20,128 bases of DNA, from positions 1 through 20,128 of the forward strand of contig JALSKY010000085.1 of assembly GCA_026988585.1 (NCBI GenBank), in the 5' to 3' direction. The position numbers were made by a program, and so were the translations under genes. The notes under the pieces are model-generated. The model had not been told where the DNA came from and searched no databases. It saw nothing but the letters and a program-made list of their open reading frames with translations. Shown here piece by piece: positions 1-6,602 of the stretch (the stretch's first letter is position 1; each line of letters starts with the position of its first letter). This stretch comes from Deltaproteobacteria bacterium. Its GTDB lineage: Bacteria > Desulfobacterota > Dissulfuribacteria > Dissulfuribacterales > QOAL01.

Positions 1-700
1 CATTTTCCATGAAATTGTCCAGAAGCTGGAACAGGATGGAATGCATTGCTGCAAAATCAAAACTCTCCGCCTGTTCCAGTATCACTTCCGGCTTCTGAAT
101 GTAGGGAGAATCTTCCAGAAGCTCATCACCGCAGTTCTTTACAAGGCCTTCAACAGATGCCTTGGTTGATTCAATATGAAATTGGAGCCCTAATACCCTG
201 TTTCCCCAGAGAAATGCCTGGTTGTGACAGGCCTCGCTGCTGGCCATGTGCCATCCCTCATCCGGTATCCAGAAGGTGTCGCCATGCCAGTGAAAGGCAT
301 GGAATGTCCCTGGAATCTGCTTGAAAAATGGTGACTCCCATGCAGGGGGAGTAAGGGCTACCTGGTAGAAACCTATCTCCTTGAAAGGATTCTTCAGTAC
401 CCTGGCCCCGAGCAGGTGGGCCAGAAGCTGTGCACCAAGACAGATGCCAACTATTGGACGCTTCTGCCTGATGGCCTCTGTCAGGAAGGCAGCCTCCTTC
501 CGGAGCCAGGAAAATTTTTCCTGATCGTGAACCCCCATTGGTCCACCCATGACTACTATGAGATCATGTCCTGAAGCGTTCGGAAGGGGCTCATCCTGGA
601 AGAGCATGGTGCTGGACAGCTCCGCCTGTTTCGCCTCTGCCCAATCCAGAATGGCTTCCGGGGTTTCAAAGGGTACATGTTGCAGATAATGTATCTTCAT
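1..700 (-). CDS. Class I glutamine amidotransferase (GMP synthase-like), 3' end cut by window
   Basis: A reading frame of 233 codons runs from an ATG at 698-700 off the left edge with no stop, so the C-terminus is missing. It reads as a stand-alone class I (triad) glutamine amidotransferase of the GMP-synthase-like group. The nucleophile elbow GICLGAQ places the catalytic Cys at residue 87. The motif LQFHIE gives His175 and Glu177 of the triad. The oxyanion region MGGPMG (51-56) and the HWHGDTF motif (137-143) are also typical. Such proteins release ammonia from glutamine for an unidentified acceptor, and no synthase domain is fused here. The start is supported by AAGGGA about 7 nt upstream. 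It lies 53 bp downstream of the DAHP synthase gene on the same strand, so co-transcription is likely. The acceptor substrate cannot be told from sequence. Confidence 0.9.
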   Translation of the reverse strand, partial: MKIHYLQHVPFETPEAILDWAEAKQAELSSTMLFQDEPLPNASGHDLIVVMGGPMGVHDQEKFSWLRKEAAFLTEAIRQKRPIVGICLGAQLLAHLLGARVLKNPFKEIGFYQVALTPPAWESPFFKQIPGTFHAFHWHGDTFWIPDEGWHMASSEACHNQAFLWGNRVLGLQFHIESTKASVEGLVKNCGDELLEDSPYIQKPEVILEQAESFDFAAMHSILFQLLDNFMEN

Positions 701-753
701 TTTTAATCCCTTGGATAAGAATTTTTGTCGAGGTACCTCTCTCTGTCATCCAT

Positions 754-1887
754 CTATTCAAGATGCATCTGTTTGAACAGGGCCTGTTGTGCCAGCTCTT
801 TCCGTTTGATATAGCACTGGCGTACCAGCTCCATGTCCGCCACGAAGTGGTCGAGTTCCTGCATGGTCAGGGCCTGGGGCCCATCACAGAGGGCCATTTC
901 AGGCCTGGGATGAAATTCCACCAGGATCATGTTGGCCCCGGCAATTATCCCCTGAGATGCGGCATGAAGTATATCCAGGATACCGTCAGGAGCCCGCTCC
1001 TTACTGCCAACAGAATGGGTAGGATCAATGCAGACAGGGAGCCTGGTCAGCCTCTTGACCACAGGCACATGGGCAAAATCCACAAGATTTCTATGAGGAT
1101 TGCCAAGCCTGGTTTGAACGCCCCTCAGGCAGAATACTATGTTTCTGTTACCCTCACTTGCAATATATTCACAGGCATTCAGGGAATCCTCCAATGGCAG
1201 GGCCATTCCCCTCTTGTATAGCACGGGAAATCTGGTCTGGGATCCAGCGGCCTTGAGAAGCTCGAAATTCTGGGCATTTCTCGTGCCGATCTGGATCATT
1301 ACGCCAGTGGGATTGCCAGCCTCCTCCAGGGCCTTGTCTATCTCTTCGATATGGATCTCCTTGAGGACCTCCATGGCGATCACCTTGATCTCATACTTGC
1401 CTGCCAGCTCAAAGACCCACGGCAGACAGGTCTTGCCATGCCCCTGAAAGTCATAGGGGCTGGTTCTCGGCTTGTATGCCCCCATTCTGGCAGTCTTTAT
1501 CCCAACACGCTGCATGTTTCTGAACATGGTTTCCACATTGTCCGGCGTATCCACGGCGCATGGCCCCATAAAGCAGTTGAAACTGTTCTGGGAAAACTCT
1601 ACTCCATTATATGTAAAACCAATGTCATCTAACTGCCCGCCATGTTTACCGATCTGGCGGTACTTGCTTGAGACCCTGACCACCTTTTCAACACCAGGCA
1701 TCTTTTCGATGGGTTCCTTTGGTACGTGATGGGTAGGGCCGATAAGATAGACCTCAGTAACTACCCGTTGTGTACCTCTTACCCCGGAGAGCCTTGTCTT
1801 TATGTCCGGAAACTGTGATATGAAATTGAGGAGCTGTTTGATCTCCGGGCCTGATGGGTCCACATCGGGTTTCATTATGACTATCAT
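754..1887 (-). CDS. aroF: 3-deoxy-7-phosphoheptulonate (DAHP) synthase, divergent type I-beta-like
   Basis: This 377-residue protein should condense PEP and erythrose 4-phosphate to DAHP, the first shikimate-pathway step, in the cytoplasm. It starts MIVIMKPDVD, the beta strand of the ferredoxin-like N-terminal regulatory domain (about 1-75) of type I-beta enzymes, followed by the TIM barrel. Predicted metal ligands are all present: Cys110 (GPCAV), His291 (DPTHSVG), Glu324 (VEFHP) and Asp335 (CDGPQ). PEP-site residues Lys139 and Arg141 (YKPRTSP) and Lys225-Arg226 (YKRGM) are kept. Two usually constant motifs are altered: RGGAYKPRTS is RMGAYKPRTS, and CERGIRTFE is CLRGVQTRL. The length is somewhat above the usual ~340, with extra residues before the barrel and in the C-terminal helix. 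GGAG lies about 12 nt before the ATG. The gene shares its neighbourhood with aroD and the trp operon, which fits its role. A paralog with altered regulation or substrate is possible. Confidence 0.88.
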   Translation of the reverse strand: MIVIMKPDVDPSGPEIKQLLNFISQFPDIKTRLSGVRGTQRVVTEVYLIGPTHHVPKEPIEKMPGVEKVVRVSSKYRQIGKHGGQLDDIGFTYNGVEFSQNSFNCFMGPCAVDTPDNVETMFRNMQRVGIKTARMGAYKPRTSPYDFQGHGKTCLPWVFELAGKYEIKVIAMEVLKEIHIEEIDKALEEAGNPTGVMIQIGTRNAQNFELLKAAGSQTRFPVLYKRGMALPLEDSLNACEYIASEGNRNIVFCLRGVQTRLGNPHRNLVDFAHVPVVKRLTRLPVCIDPTHSVGSKERAPDGILDILHAASQGIIAGANMILVEFHPRPEMALCDGPQALTMQELDHFVADMELVRQCYIKRKELAQQALFKQMHLE

Positions 1888-2055
1888 CTCTGTTCAGGTC
1901 TCCTTCTCTGTTCTGGATTTTATGCCCTCCCTATTCTTTCACAAAAAAAAGGTTTGTAAAGGCTGTTTGGCAAAGTTTCAGAAGCCCTTTATCAGGCAGA
2001 GAGGAGCATATGAAAACTGTGCTGCATTATTCCGGAAGCAGATAGGACTTATGCG

Positions 2056-2084
2056 ATCTCAACTCCTTTTATATCGGTTGAGAT
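2056..2084. repeat. 8-bp perfect inverted repeat upstream of the DAHP synthase gene
   Basis: ATCTCAAC (2056-2063) and GTTGAGAT (2077-2084) are perfect inverted repeats separated by 13 bp. On the minus strand the spacer contains TATAAA, which resembles a -10 element, but no good -35 sits at the right distance. There is no T-run on either side, so it does not look like an intrinsic terminator. It lies in the 243-bp gap between the Mth938-domain gene and the DAHP synthase start. It could be an operator or an RNA hairpin. Confidence 0.45.
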
Positions 2085-2130
2085 GTTGGAATGGGGCGGC
2101 TGGCAAAATAGTGGTAAAAGTACAACAGGT

Positions 2131-2481
2131 TTAGCAGGTTAAGTGGATGGCCAGGGCAACCCTGTCCAGACCTTCCATCTCTATAAGCTCATTGAAGCGC
2201 ATGGTAGCCAGTTCGCTGGGAAGGGTTTCCATCCTTATCCCCTTTTCTGCCAGGAACTGTTGCAGTCCAGGAGCAACTTTCATCATGCCCGAGGCCCCGG
2301 TGCCAACCACAAGGGTATGGGGTTTGGCCGCTATTACATCAGTAATATCCTGCTGCTGCAGCAGGTGTCCCTTCTGACGCCACCAGTCCTGAATAACCTT
2401 GCCTTGAACTATCTTCAGATCCTTGGTGTAGTCTGAACCATCTATGGAGATGGCTCCGAACCGGTATGACGTAATCTGCAT
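2131..2481 (-). CDS. Mth938/DUF498-domain protein
   Basis: This 116-residue protein matches the small Mth938-like (DUF498, Xcc1710-like) fold. It opens with MQITSYRFGAISIDG, followed by a central DVIAAKPHTLVVGTGASG segment with the Gly-rich turn typical of the family, and a late PSELATMRFNEL segment. The family is widespread and its biochemical role is not established. Relatives include a domain in mitochondrial NDUFAF3, a complex I assembly factor. The frame is open for 13 more codons upstream, but I place the start at the ATG at 2479-2481 because GAGAGGG lies just upstream and the domain begins immediately. The HTH gene lies upstream with a 122-bp gap. No catalytic residues can be assigned. 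Confidence 0.82.
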   Translation of the reverse strand: MQITSYRFGAISIDGSDYTKDLKIVQGKVIQDWWRQKGHLLQQQDITDVIAAKPHTLVVGTGASGMMKVAPGLQQFLAEKGIRMETLPSELATMRFNELIEMEGLDRVALAIHLTC

Positions 2482-2603
2482 GCTCAAATCCCTCTCTTGA
2501 CAATCCAGGATGACAGGCAATTAAACCCTGTTCGAGCTCAGGAGCAGGGACACCTATCTGATGTCCCCGTATCTGCTAAGAATGGTTAGATTCCTGTTTC
2601 TGG

Positions 2604-2864
2604 CTATTTTTTCTTTTTGGTATCGCTCTTCTTCTTTATGGGAATGTTGGCCTCTTTCAGGAATTCGTCCACAGGGTTCGGTCTTTTTGCGGTCTTTTTG
2701 GGAAGATCCACTCCACGCGCCCTGAGCTCGCTAACTATCTTGGAAACCTGAAACTTGCTTATTCCGAGTTCTTCTGCAATCTGGGAGGCAGTCATCTCGG
2801 AATAGTTTTCGAATACGAACTTCACATCATTTTTGTTGAAGGGGCGGCTGCGTTTTCTTGGCAT
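2604..2864 (-). CDS. Small lysine-rich helix-turn-helix DNA-binding protein
   Basis: This 86-residue, very basic protein has three visible parts. The N-terminus begins MPRKRSRPF. A helix-turn-helix lies at about residues 24-48 (MTASQIAEELGISKFQVSKI), with the Ala, Gly and hydrophobic spacing expected of a recognition helix. The C-terminus carries a run of lysines ending in KKKK. A conserved-looking segment, PNPVDEFLKEANIPI, links the HTH to the tail. It is likely a transcription factor or a nucleoid-associated protein. I do not recognise a named family. The start is well supported by AGGAAAGGAGC just before the ATG, and a promoter-like element lies about 110 bp upstream. It is flanked by an AT-rich 165-bp gap on the surE side and by the Mth938-domain gene downstream. 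The target is unknown. The nearby aromatic genes are candidates by position only. Confidence 0.75.
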   Translation of the reverse strand: MPRKRSRPFNKNDVKFVFENYSEMTASQIAEELGISKFQVSKIVSELRARGVDLPKKTAKRPNPVDEFLKEANIPIKKKSDTKKKK

Positions 2865-2974
2865 AATTTGCTCCTTTCCTTGATTAGAGTTTTGATATTA
2901 AAAAATTCTGTTTTTAATGATCACTTTACTTCGATTTGGATCAATAAGGAGATAAACTTAAAAAACTTTTAATA

Positions 2975-3002
2975 TTTATACACCGTTGTTTTAATTATGC
3001 AA
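2975..3002 (-). promoter_or_regulatory. Predicted sigma-70-type promoter for the HTH gene
   Basis: On the minus strand TTGCAT (2997-3002) is followed after 16 bp by TATAAA (2975-2980), inside a strongly AT-rich gap. A transcript from here would have a 5' leader of about 105 nt before the HTH start at 2864. It suggests that the HTH gene and downstream genes can be transcribed separately from surE. Confidence 0.45.
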
Positions 3003-3029
3003 TAGGTTCTATGGAAATATATTGAAAAA

Positions 3030-3773
3030 TTATATTTCAGGTGGTGTTAAACTGGTCATTTGCTGATAATTGGTCAGATCATAACCTATGGGTGTTATGG
3101 TGATATAATCTCTTTTAAGCCAGTAGATATCGCAATCAGTGTCTGGAATTTCATCTATGTTGGCAAGGCATTGCCAGAAGTATATATTACCACGCGGATC
3201 TATCCTCTCCTCAAACCTCTCCTTGAAGTTGAATGTAGCCTGTTTCGTAACCTTTATACCTTTTATTCTGTTCAGCCCTACAGGAGGAACATTGACATTG
3301 ACTGAGAGCTTGTCTCTCCTCTTGGCGAGCCAGTTTACCATTTTTTTTGCATAAAAGGCAGCAGTACAGAACTGTGGGTCTGAGAGGGTATCTATGGATA
3401 TGGCCATGCTCTTTATCCCAAGGATGGCAGCCTCGGTGGCTGCAGATACAGTACCGGAATAGAGTACGTTTATACCTACATTTGCGCCAATATTTATGCC
3501 TGATACCACCAGGTCAACGGGTTTGTCTGCCAGGCGGTTTACTGCCAGCTTTACACAGTCTGCAGGGGTTCCGTCTATGGCCCATCCCCAATCCTGGGAA
3601 AAGCGGCTCTTCCTGGCCTTTATGGGATCGGAGAGGGTAATGGCATGTCCAACTGCGCTCCTCTCCCTGTCAGGGGCCACAACAGTTACCTGGTGTTCAG
3701 GTGCAAGGGCCTCATATAGGGCGCATAACCCAAGTGCATGTATTCCGTCATCGTTTGTCAGGAGAATATGCAT
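3030..3773 (-). CDS. surE: 5'/3'-nucleotidase SurE (stationary-phase survival protein)
   Basis: This 247-residue protein is a full-length SurE, a metal-dependent phosphatase that removes phosphate from nucleoside 5'- and 3'-monophosphates. The N-terminus MHILLTNDDG supplies the metal-binding Asp8 and Asp9. APDRERSAVGHA gives Ser39, and SGINIGANVG (91-100) supplies the conserved Asn near the active site. GTVSAATEA is the usual following motif. The length is typical of the family (about 250). An AGGA-type ribosome site lies about 11 nt before the ATG. It follows aroD after 104 bp and could share its transcript. Members often act in nucleotide salvage or overflow and in stress survival. The identification is secure. 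The physiological substrate is not visible. Confidence 0.96.
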   Translation of the reverse strand: MHILLTNDDGIHALGLCALYEALAPEHQVTVVAPDRERSAVGHAITLSDPIKARKSRFSQDWGWAIDGTPADCVKLAVNRLADKPVDLVVSGINIGANVGINVLYSGTVSAATEAAILGIKSMAISIDTLSDPQFCTAAFYAKKMVNWLAKRRDKLSVNVNVPPVGLNRIKGIKVTKQATFNFKERFEERIDPRGNIYFWQCLANIDEIPDTDCDIYWLKRDYITITPIGYDLTNYQQMTSLTPPEI

Positions 3774-3877
3774 GGTTTCAGTTCCTGGTAGTTTTTTCCT
3801 GTAACAAGATCGGTTTAAAGCAAAAGGTGTTAGGTGACTCAGGCCTGTTTTCAGTTAGCATAACGGTCCGGAAGGGA

Positions 3878-4591
3878 TCACGATTTTTTGCTGACGGTAA
3901 CTCCATAGCCCAGCTTCTGCAGCATAGCCTGAAGATCCATGAAAGGGATCTGTCCAGGGGCTGTACTGCTGCCCTCATCTGTTGCTGCAAAGGTGAGCAT
4001 GCTGCCCATGAATGGTGCAGATACCCTGGAATATCTCCCAGCCTCCCCCATGCAAAATGCAATGAGTTTGATTCCGTGTCTCTTTCTTGCCCTGGAAAAC
4101 AGCGGCACCACTCGGCAGAAGTCATGGGATTCCCTGGCCATTGTTACCATCTTGATGATCTCTGCCCCGGTATCAGCAGATCTGTCCAGAATTGAAATCA
4201 GTTCGGGGGTATCAGGGGTTCCGGAGAAGTCATGCCATGAAACTATAGGTCTTATACCGCGGTTTTCTGCCTGGGCAATGAGATCCTGACGCCTGTCCTG
4301 TTCGGTTTGCAGCTCAATATCCATGAAGGCAGGATCTGCCTGCAGGGCCATGGAGATCAGATCCAGTCTTTCTGCTTCGCTGCCAGAGAACATTCCTCCT
4401 TCATCCGCCTTTCGGCACGTAAAGATGACCGGTGCAGCCGAAACATCGACCAGTTCCCTGAGATATTGCAGAGATGGCGGCCTGGAGAGGGCATCTATCC
4501 TGATCTCCAAGACCTGAGCCAGTCCGCCATAACGGGCAGCCTGGGAGAGTAGCCGGGATGGATCGCTGTTGCTGATGGATATGGCTATCAT
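3878..4591 (-). CDS. aroD: Type I 3-dehydroquinate dehydratase
   Basis: This 237-residue protein is a class I dehydroquinase, which converts 3-dehydroquinate to 3-dehydroshikimate through a Schiff base. The substrate-binding EIRID (29-33) and TCRKADEGG (58-66) motifs are present. SWHDF gives the general base His120, and IIKMVTMA gives the Schiff-base Lys147. CMGEAGRYSR (180-189) and STAPGQ (209-214) complete the site. The length fits the stand-alone bacterial enzyme, with no fused shikimate dehydrogenase. The ATG at 4589-4591 is preceded by AAGGA at about 9 nt and by a good promoter. It is transcribed away from the trp operon, with surE downstream. Together with the DAHP synthase it makes this an aromatic amino acid neighbourhood. 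Confidence 0.96.
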   Translation of the reverse strand: MIAISISNSDPSRLLSQAARYGGLAQVLEIRIDALSRPPSLQYLRELVDVSAAPVIFTCRKADEGGMFSGSEAERLDLISMALQADPAFMDIELQTEQDRRQDLIAQAENRGIRPIVSWHDFSGTPDTPELISILDRSADTGAEIIKMVTMARESHDFCRVVPLFSRARKRHGIKLIAFCMGEAGRYSRVSAPFMGSMLTFAATDEGSSTAPGQIPFMDLQAMLQKLGYGVTVSKKS

Positions 4592-4605
4592 AATAAGGAT
4601 ATTCC

Positions 4606-4633
4606 TTGTTCATATTTTTTACTCGTTTATATT
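4606..4633 (+). promoter_or_regulatory. Candidate promoter for the trp operon
   Basis: TTGTTC (4606-4611) and TATATT (4628-4633) are separated by 16 bp on the plus strand. The fit to consensus is moderate. It overlaps the aroD promoter on the other strand, so the two would compete for polymerase. Other weak candidates exist closer to trpE, such as an extended -10-like TATTAA at 4831-4836. Confidence 0.3.
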
Positions 4634-4654
4634 AGTTCAGAGCATACCCTGCAA
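4626..4654 (-). promoter_or_regulatory. Predicted sigma-70-type promoter for aroD
   Basis: On the minus strand TTGCAG (4649-4654) and TATAAA (4626-4631) are separated by 17 bp. The expected start point is near 4619, giving a leader of about 28 nt before the aroD ATG. This is the best promoter match in the divergent region. Confidence 0.5.
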
Positions 4655-4718
4655 CTATATTGCTTAAGGGATTGGAGTGAACGGAGCAGGATCTGTCAGG
4701 CGAGAACTGTGTATGACC

Positions 4719-4739
4719 ATCTGTTTTCAGATTTTTTTT
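4719..4739 (+). terminator. Weak intrinsic terminator-like hairpin in the trp leader region
   Basis: ATCTG (4719-4723), loop TTTT, CAGAT (4728-4732), then seven T. The stem is only 5 bp, so termination would be weak. A second ATCTG at 4691-4695 could pair with the same CAGAT, which would allow an alternative fold. It could attenuate a transcript starting near 4640, or it could be chance. Confidence 0.25.
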
Positions 4740-4960
4740 CCCTTTGTGAGCCTGCTTTAACTGAATAACTTAACAGTCATCACGATCTCTGCAGGACATA
4801 CATTCCTCTGAAAGGTGCAGGCATTTATGTTATTAATCCTCAGGGGTCTTGAGCCGCAACTGGATTGTAACTTTACTTAATCTGCTTAGTTGTCATGTTT
4901 CAGGATCGGAAAGGCAACTGGCAGGCCCTTTGACTTGTACCTTGCATAAGTTGCATCCGG

Positions 4961-4977
4961 CATAATAAGGGATTATG
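4961..4977 (+). repeat. Inverted repeat enclosing a ribosome site and start codon
   Basis: CATAAT (4961-4966) and ATTATG (4972-4977) are perfect inverted repeats around AAGGG. As RNA, the loop would be the Shine-Dalgarno-like AAGGG, and the ATG of the small leader ORF would form the 3' arm. As DNA it could be a short operator. Confidence 0.35.
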
Positions 4978-5067
4978 GAAGAAAATATCTTGGAAATGGC
5001 TGAACCGGTAAATAAAAATGTTGATGGTGGCCTCTCCGGCCCCATCTGTTTGGAGATGAGGATATGA
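4975..5067 (+). CDS. Possible 30-residue leader ORF overlapping the trpE start
   Basis: An ATG at 4975 opens a 30-codon frame (MEENILEMAEPV at the start, CLEMRI at the end) whose TGA at 5065-5067 overlaps the trpE ATG in an ATGA junction. AAGGG lies 3 nt upstream of the ATG, closer than ideal. The peptide has no Trp, so it is not a classical trp attenuator peptide. The overlap would allow translational coupling to trpE. The small size and lack of a known homolog make it uncertain that it is expressed. The hairpin at 5023-5046 lies inside it, so its translation would open that hairpin and perhaps free the trpE ribosome site. Confidence 0.3.
   Translation: MEENILEMAEPVNKNVDGGLSGPICLEMRI
5023..5046 (+). 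promoter_or_regulatory. GC-rich hairpin immediately upstream of the trpE ribosome site
   Basis: GATGG-T-GGCC, loop TCTCC, GGCC-CCATC forms a 9-bp stem with one bulged T. It ends 6 nt before the GGAGATGAGG stretch that serves trpE. There is no T-run after it, so it is not an intrinsic terminator. It may influence translation of trpE or be bound by a regulator. Confidence 0.4.
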
Positions 5068-6548
5068 TTGCTCCGGACCTAAAAGAGTTCAAAAAAATGT
5101 CTGGGGAATACAATGTGGTGCCCATTCATAGAGAGATCAGTGTGGATTTTGATACCCCTGTCTCGCTTTATCAGAAGCTTTGCGGCAGTGACGAGATAAC
5201 CAGCTCCTTTCTGTTGGAGAGCCTGGAAGGTGGAGAGCGATGGGGCCGGTACAGCCTGATAGGTCTCCAACCCTTTCTCGTTGTCAAGGTAAAGGGGCAT
5301 GAGGTGATTCTTCGCTGGAAAAAGGGGGCGGAGGTCAAACAGGTTGATAATCCACTGGATTATCTTCAGGAGCTGATGCAGGGGTTCCGTTCGCCTGACC
5401 TGCCGGGGCTGCCCCGTTTCCACGGTGGAGCTGTTGGTTTTTTCAGTTATGATATGGTCAGATTTATTGAGAATCTTCCAGACCCTCCTCCGGATACTGC
5501 AGGATTCAGCGATGCTGTCTTTATGTTTCCAGAGGTGCTTCTGGTCTGTGACAATCTGAAACAGAGTCTTGATATCATAGCCTGTCTTCATATTGAAAAG
5601 GGCAGGGATCCTGAAGAGCTCTATAGAAAGGGACAGGGGCTTATCGAGGCGGTAGTGATGAAGATCAGGCGGGGAGTGGATTATCCAGAGCCTGGAGGCT
5701 TCAGCCAGTTCGCCACAGTTCTCATGCCGGAAGTGGAGGAGAGCAGGTTCAAGGAGATGGTTCAGAAGGCCAAGGAATATATCCGGGCTGGAGACATAAT
5801 ACAGGTGGTGCTCTCCCAGAGGTTCTCCGGTGAGAGTCATCTTCCCCCTTTCGAGTTGTATCGTGCCATAAGGCGGATAAATCCCTCTCCCTATCTATAT
5901 TTTCTTCAGATAGACGATGAATGCCTGGTAGGTTCCTCCCCGGAGATACTGGTTCGAGTTACAGGTGATCACATGGAGGTAAGGCCTATAGCCGGCACAA
6001 GGCCCAGGGGAGCCAGTGAGGAGGAGGATCTTGCCCTGGAAAGGGATCTGCTTGCAGATGAGAAAGAACGGGCCGAACATGTAATGCTGGTGGATCTTGG
6101 GCGCAACGATCTTGGCAGGGTTGCCAGATTTGGCACAGTAAGTGTCGATGAGTTCATGGTTATTGAACGCTACTCCCACGTGATGCATATTGTCAGCAGT
6201 GTAACCGGCCAGCTCAGAGAGGGGCTGGACAGTTTTGATGTGTTTAGGGCCTGTTTTCCAGCCGGGACCGTATCTGGTGCCCCCAAGGTTCGTGCAATGG
6301 AGATAATTGACGAGTTGGAACATGCCCGGAGGGGGCCCTATGCCGGTGCAGTAGGAGTAATCGGTTTTTCCGGTAACATGGATCTGGCCATAACCATCAG
6401 GACCCTATGCCAGAAAGGTAACAGCCTCTATCTGCAGGCAGGGGCAGGTATAGTGGCGGATTCTGTTCCGGAAAAGGAGTGGCAGGAGACCATAAACAAG
6501 GGAATGGCCCTGGTTAAGGCAGTGGAAGAGGCCCAGAAGCTGGCATGA
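5064..6548 (+). CDS. trpE: Anthranilate synthase component I
   Basis: This 494-residue protein is the chorismate-binding subunit that makes anthranilate with TrpG, the first committed step to tryptophan. The N-terminus MIAPDLKEFKKM is the usual TrpE start. The segment LLESLEGGERWGRYS (50-64) carries the LLES motif of the tryptophan feedback site, so allosteric inhibition is expected. The catalytic half contains RPIAGTRPRG, ADEKERAEHVMLVDLGRND, SHVMHIVSSV, FPAGTVSGAPK and YAGAVG, as in functional anthranilate synthases. The length is typical (about 490-500). The ATG is supported by GGAGATGAGG 5-8 nt upstream. It opens the trpEGDCFBA operon, and its start overlaps the possible leader ORF. The distinction from PabB is clear from the LLES motif and the operon. 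Confidence 0.98.
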   Translation: MIAPDLKEFKKMSGEYNVVPIHREISVDFDTPVSLYQKLCGSDEITSSFLLESLEGGERWGRYSLIGLQPFLVVKVKGHEVILRWKKGAEVKQVDNPLDYLQELMQGFRSPDLPGLPRFHGGAVGFFSYDMVRFIENLPDPPPDTAGFSDAVFMFPEVLLVCDNLKQSLDIIACLHIEKGRDPEELYRKGQGLIEAVVMKIRRGVDYPEPGGFSQFATVLMPEVEESRFKEMVQKAKEYIRAGDIIQVVLSQRFSGESHLPPFELYRAIRRINPSPYLYFLQIDDECLVGSSPEILVRVTGDHMEVRPIAGTRPRGASEEEDLALERDLLADEKERAEHVMLVDLGRNDLGRVARFGTVSVDEFMVIERYSHVMHIVSSVTGQLREGLDSFDVFRACFPAGTVSGAPKVRAMEIIDELEHARRGPYAGAVGVIGFSGNMDLAITIRTLCQKGNSLYLQAGAGIVADSVPEKEWQETINKGMALVKAVEEAQKLA

Positions 6549-6602
6549 TGCCCACTGCTGTACCCGTGGGAACACCGAACTTTTTTAAGAGCAGGATTTG
6601 AG

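Larger units (their letters stand above)
4592..5063. other. 472-bp divergent regulatory region between aroD and trpE
   Basis: No long gene lies here. From left to right it holds overlapping promoter-like elements on both strands (4606-4654), a short hairpin with a T-run (4719-4739), a direct repeat of TTGCAT (4943-4948 and 4952-4957), an inverted repeat over a possible small ORF start (4961-4977), and a GC-rich hairpin just before the trpE ribosome site (5023-5046). I saw no leader peptide rich in Trp codons and no T-box signature. A plus-strand transcript from 4606-4633 would carry a leader of about 420 nt, long enough for RNA-level control. Confidence 0.6.

Noticed and set aside
2547..2567. 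GGGACA/TGTCCC inverted repeat between the HTH and Mth938-domain genes as a terminator
   Set aside because: The stem is only 6 bp over a 9-nt loop, with no T-run on either side. It may be a weak RNA hairpin, but a terminator is not supported.
3778..4125. A 115-codon minus-strand ORF overlapping the aroD 3' end
   Set aside because: It is out of frame with aroD, overlaps 248 bp of a clear enzyme and shows no known domain.
4713..4760. A 15-codon ORF with four Phe codons (MTICFQIFFPFVSLL) in the trpE leader, suggesting a Phe attenuator peptide
   Set aside because: The Phe codons come from the T-run, there is no good ribosome site, and the operon is for Trp. A T-run cannot serve convincingly as both terminator and coding tract.
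4592..5063. T-box riboswitch or classical trp attenuator upstream of trpE
   Set aside because: No AGGGTGG-type T-box core and no tandem Trp codons in an ATG-started ORF were found. TGGTGG at 5024 is out of frame with any start.
5079..5840. A 253-codon minus-strand ORF inside trpE
   Set aside because: It lies antisense to intact trpE, with composition that mirrors the trpE codons and no recognisable domain.
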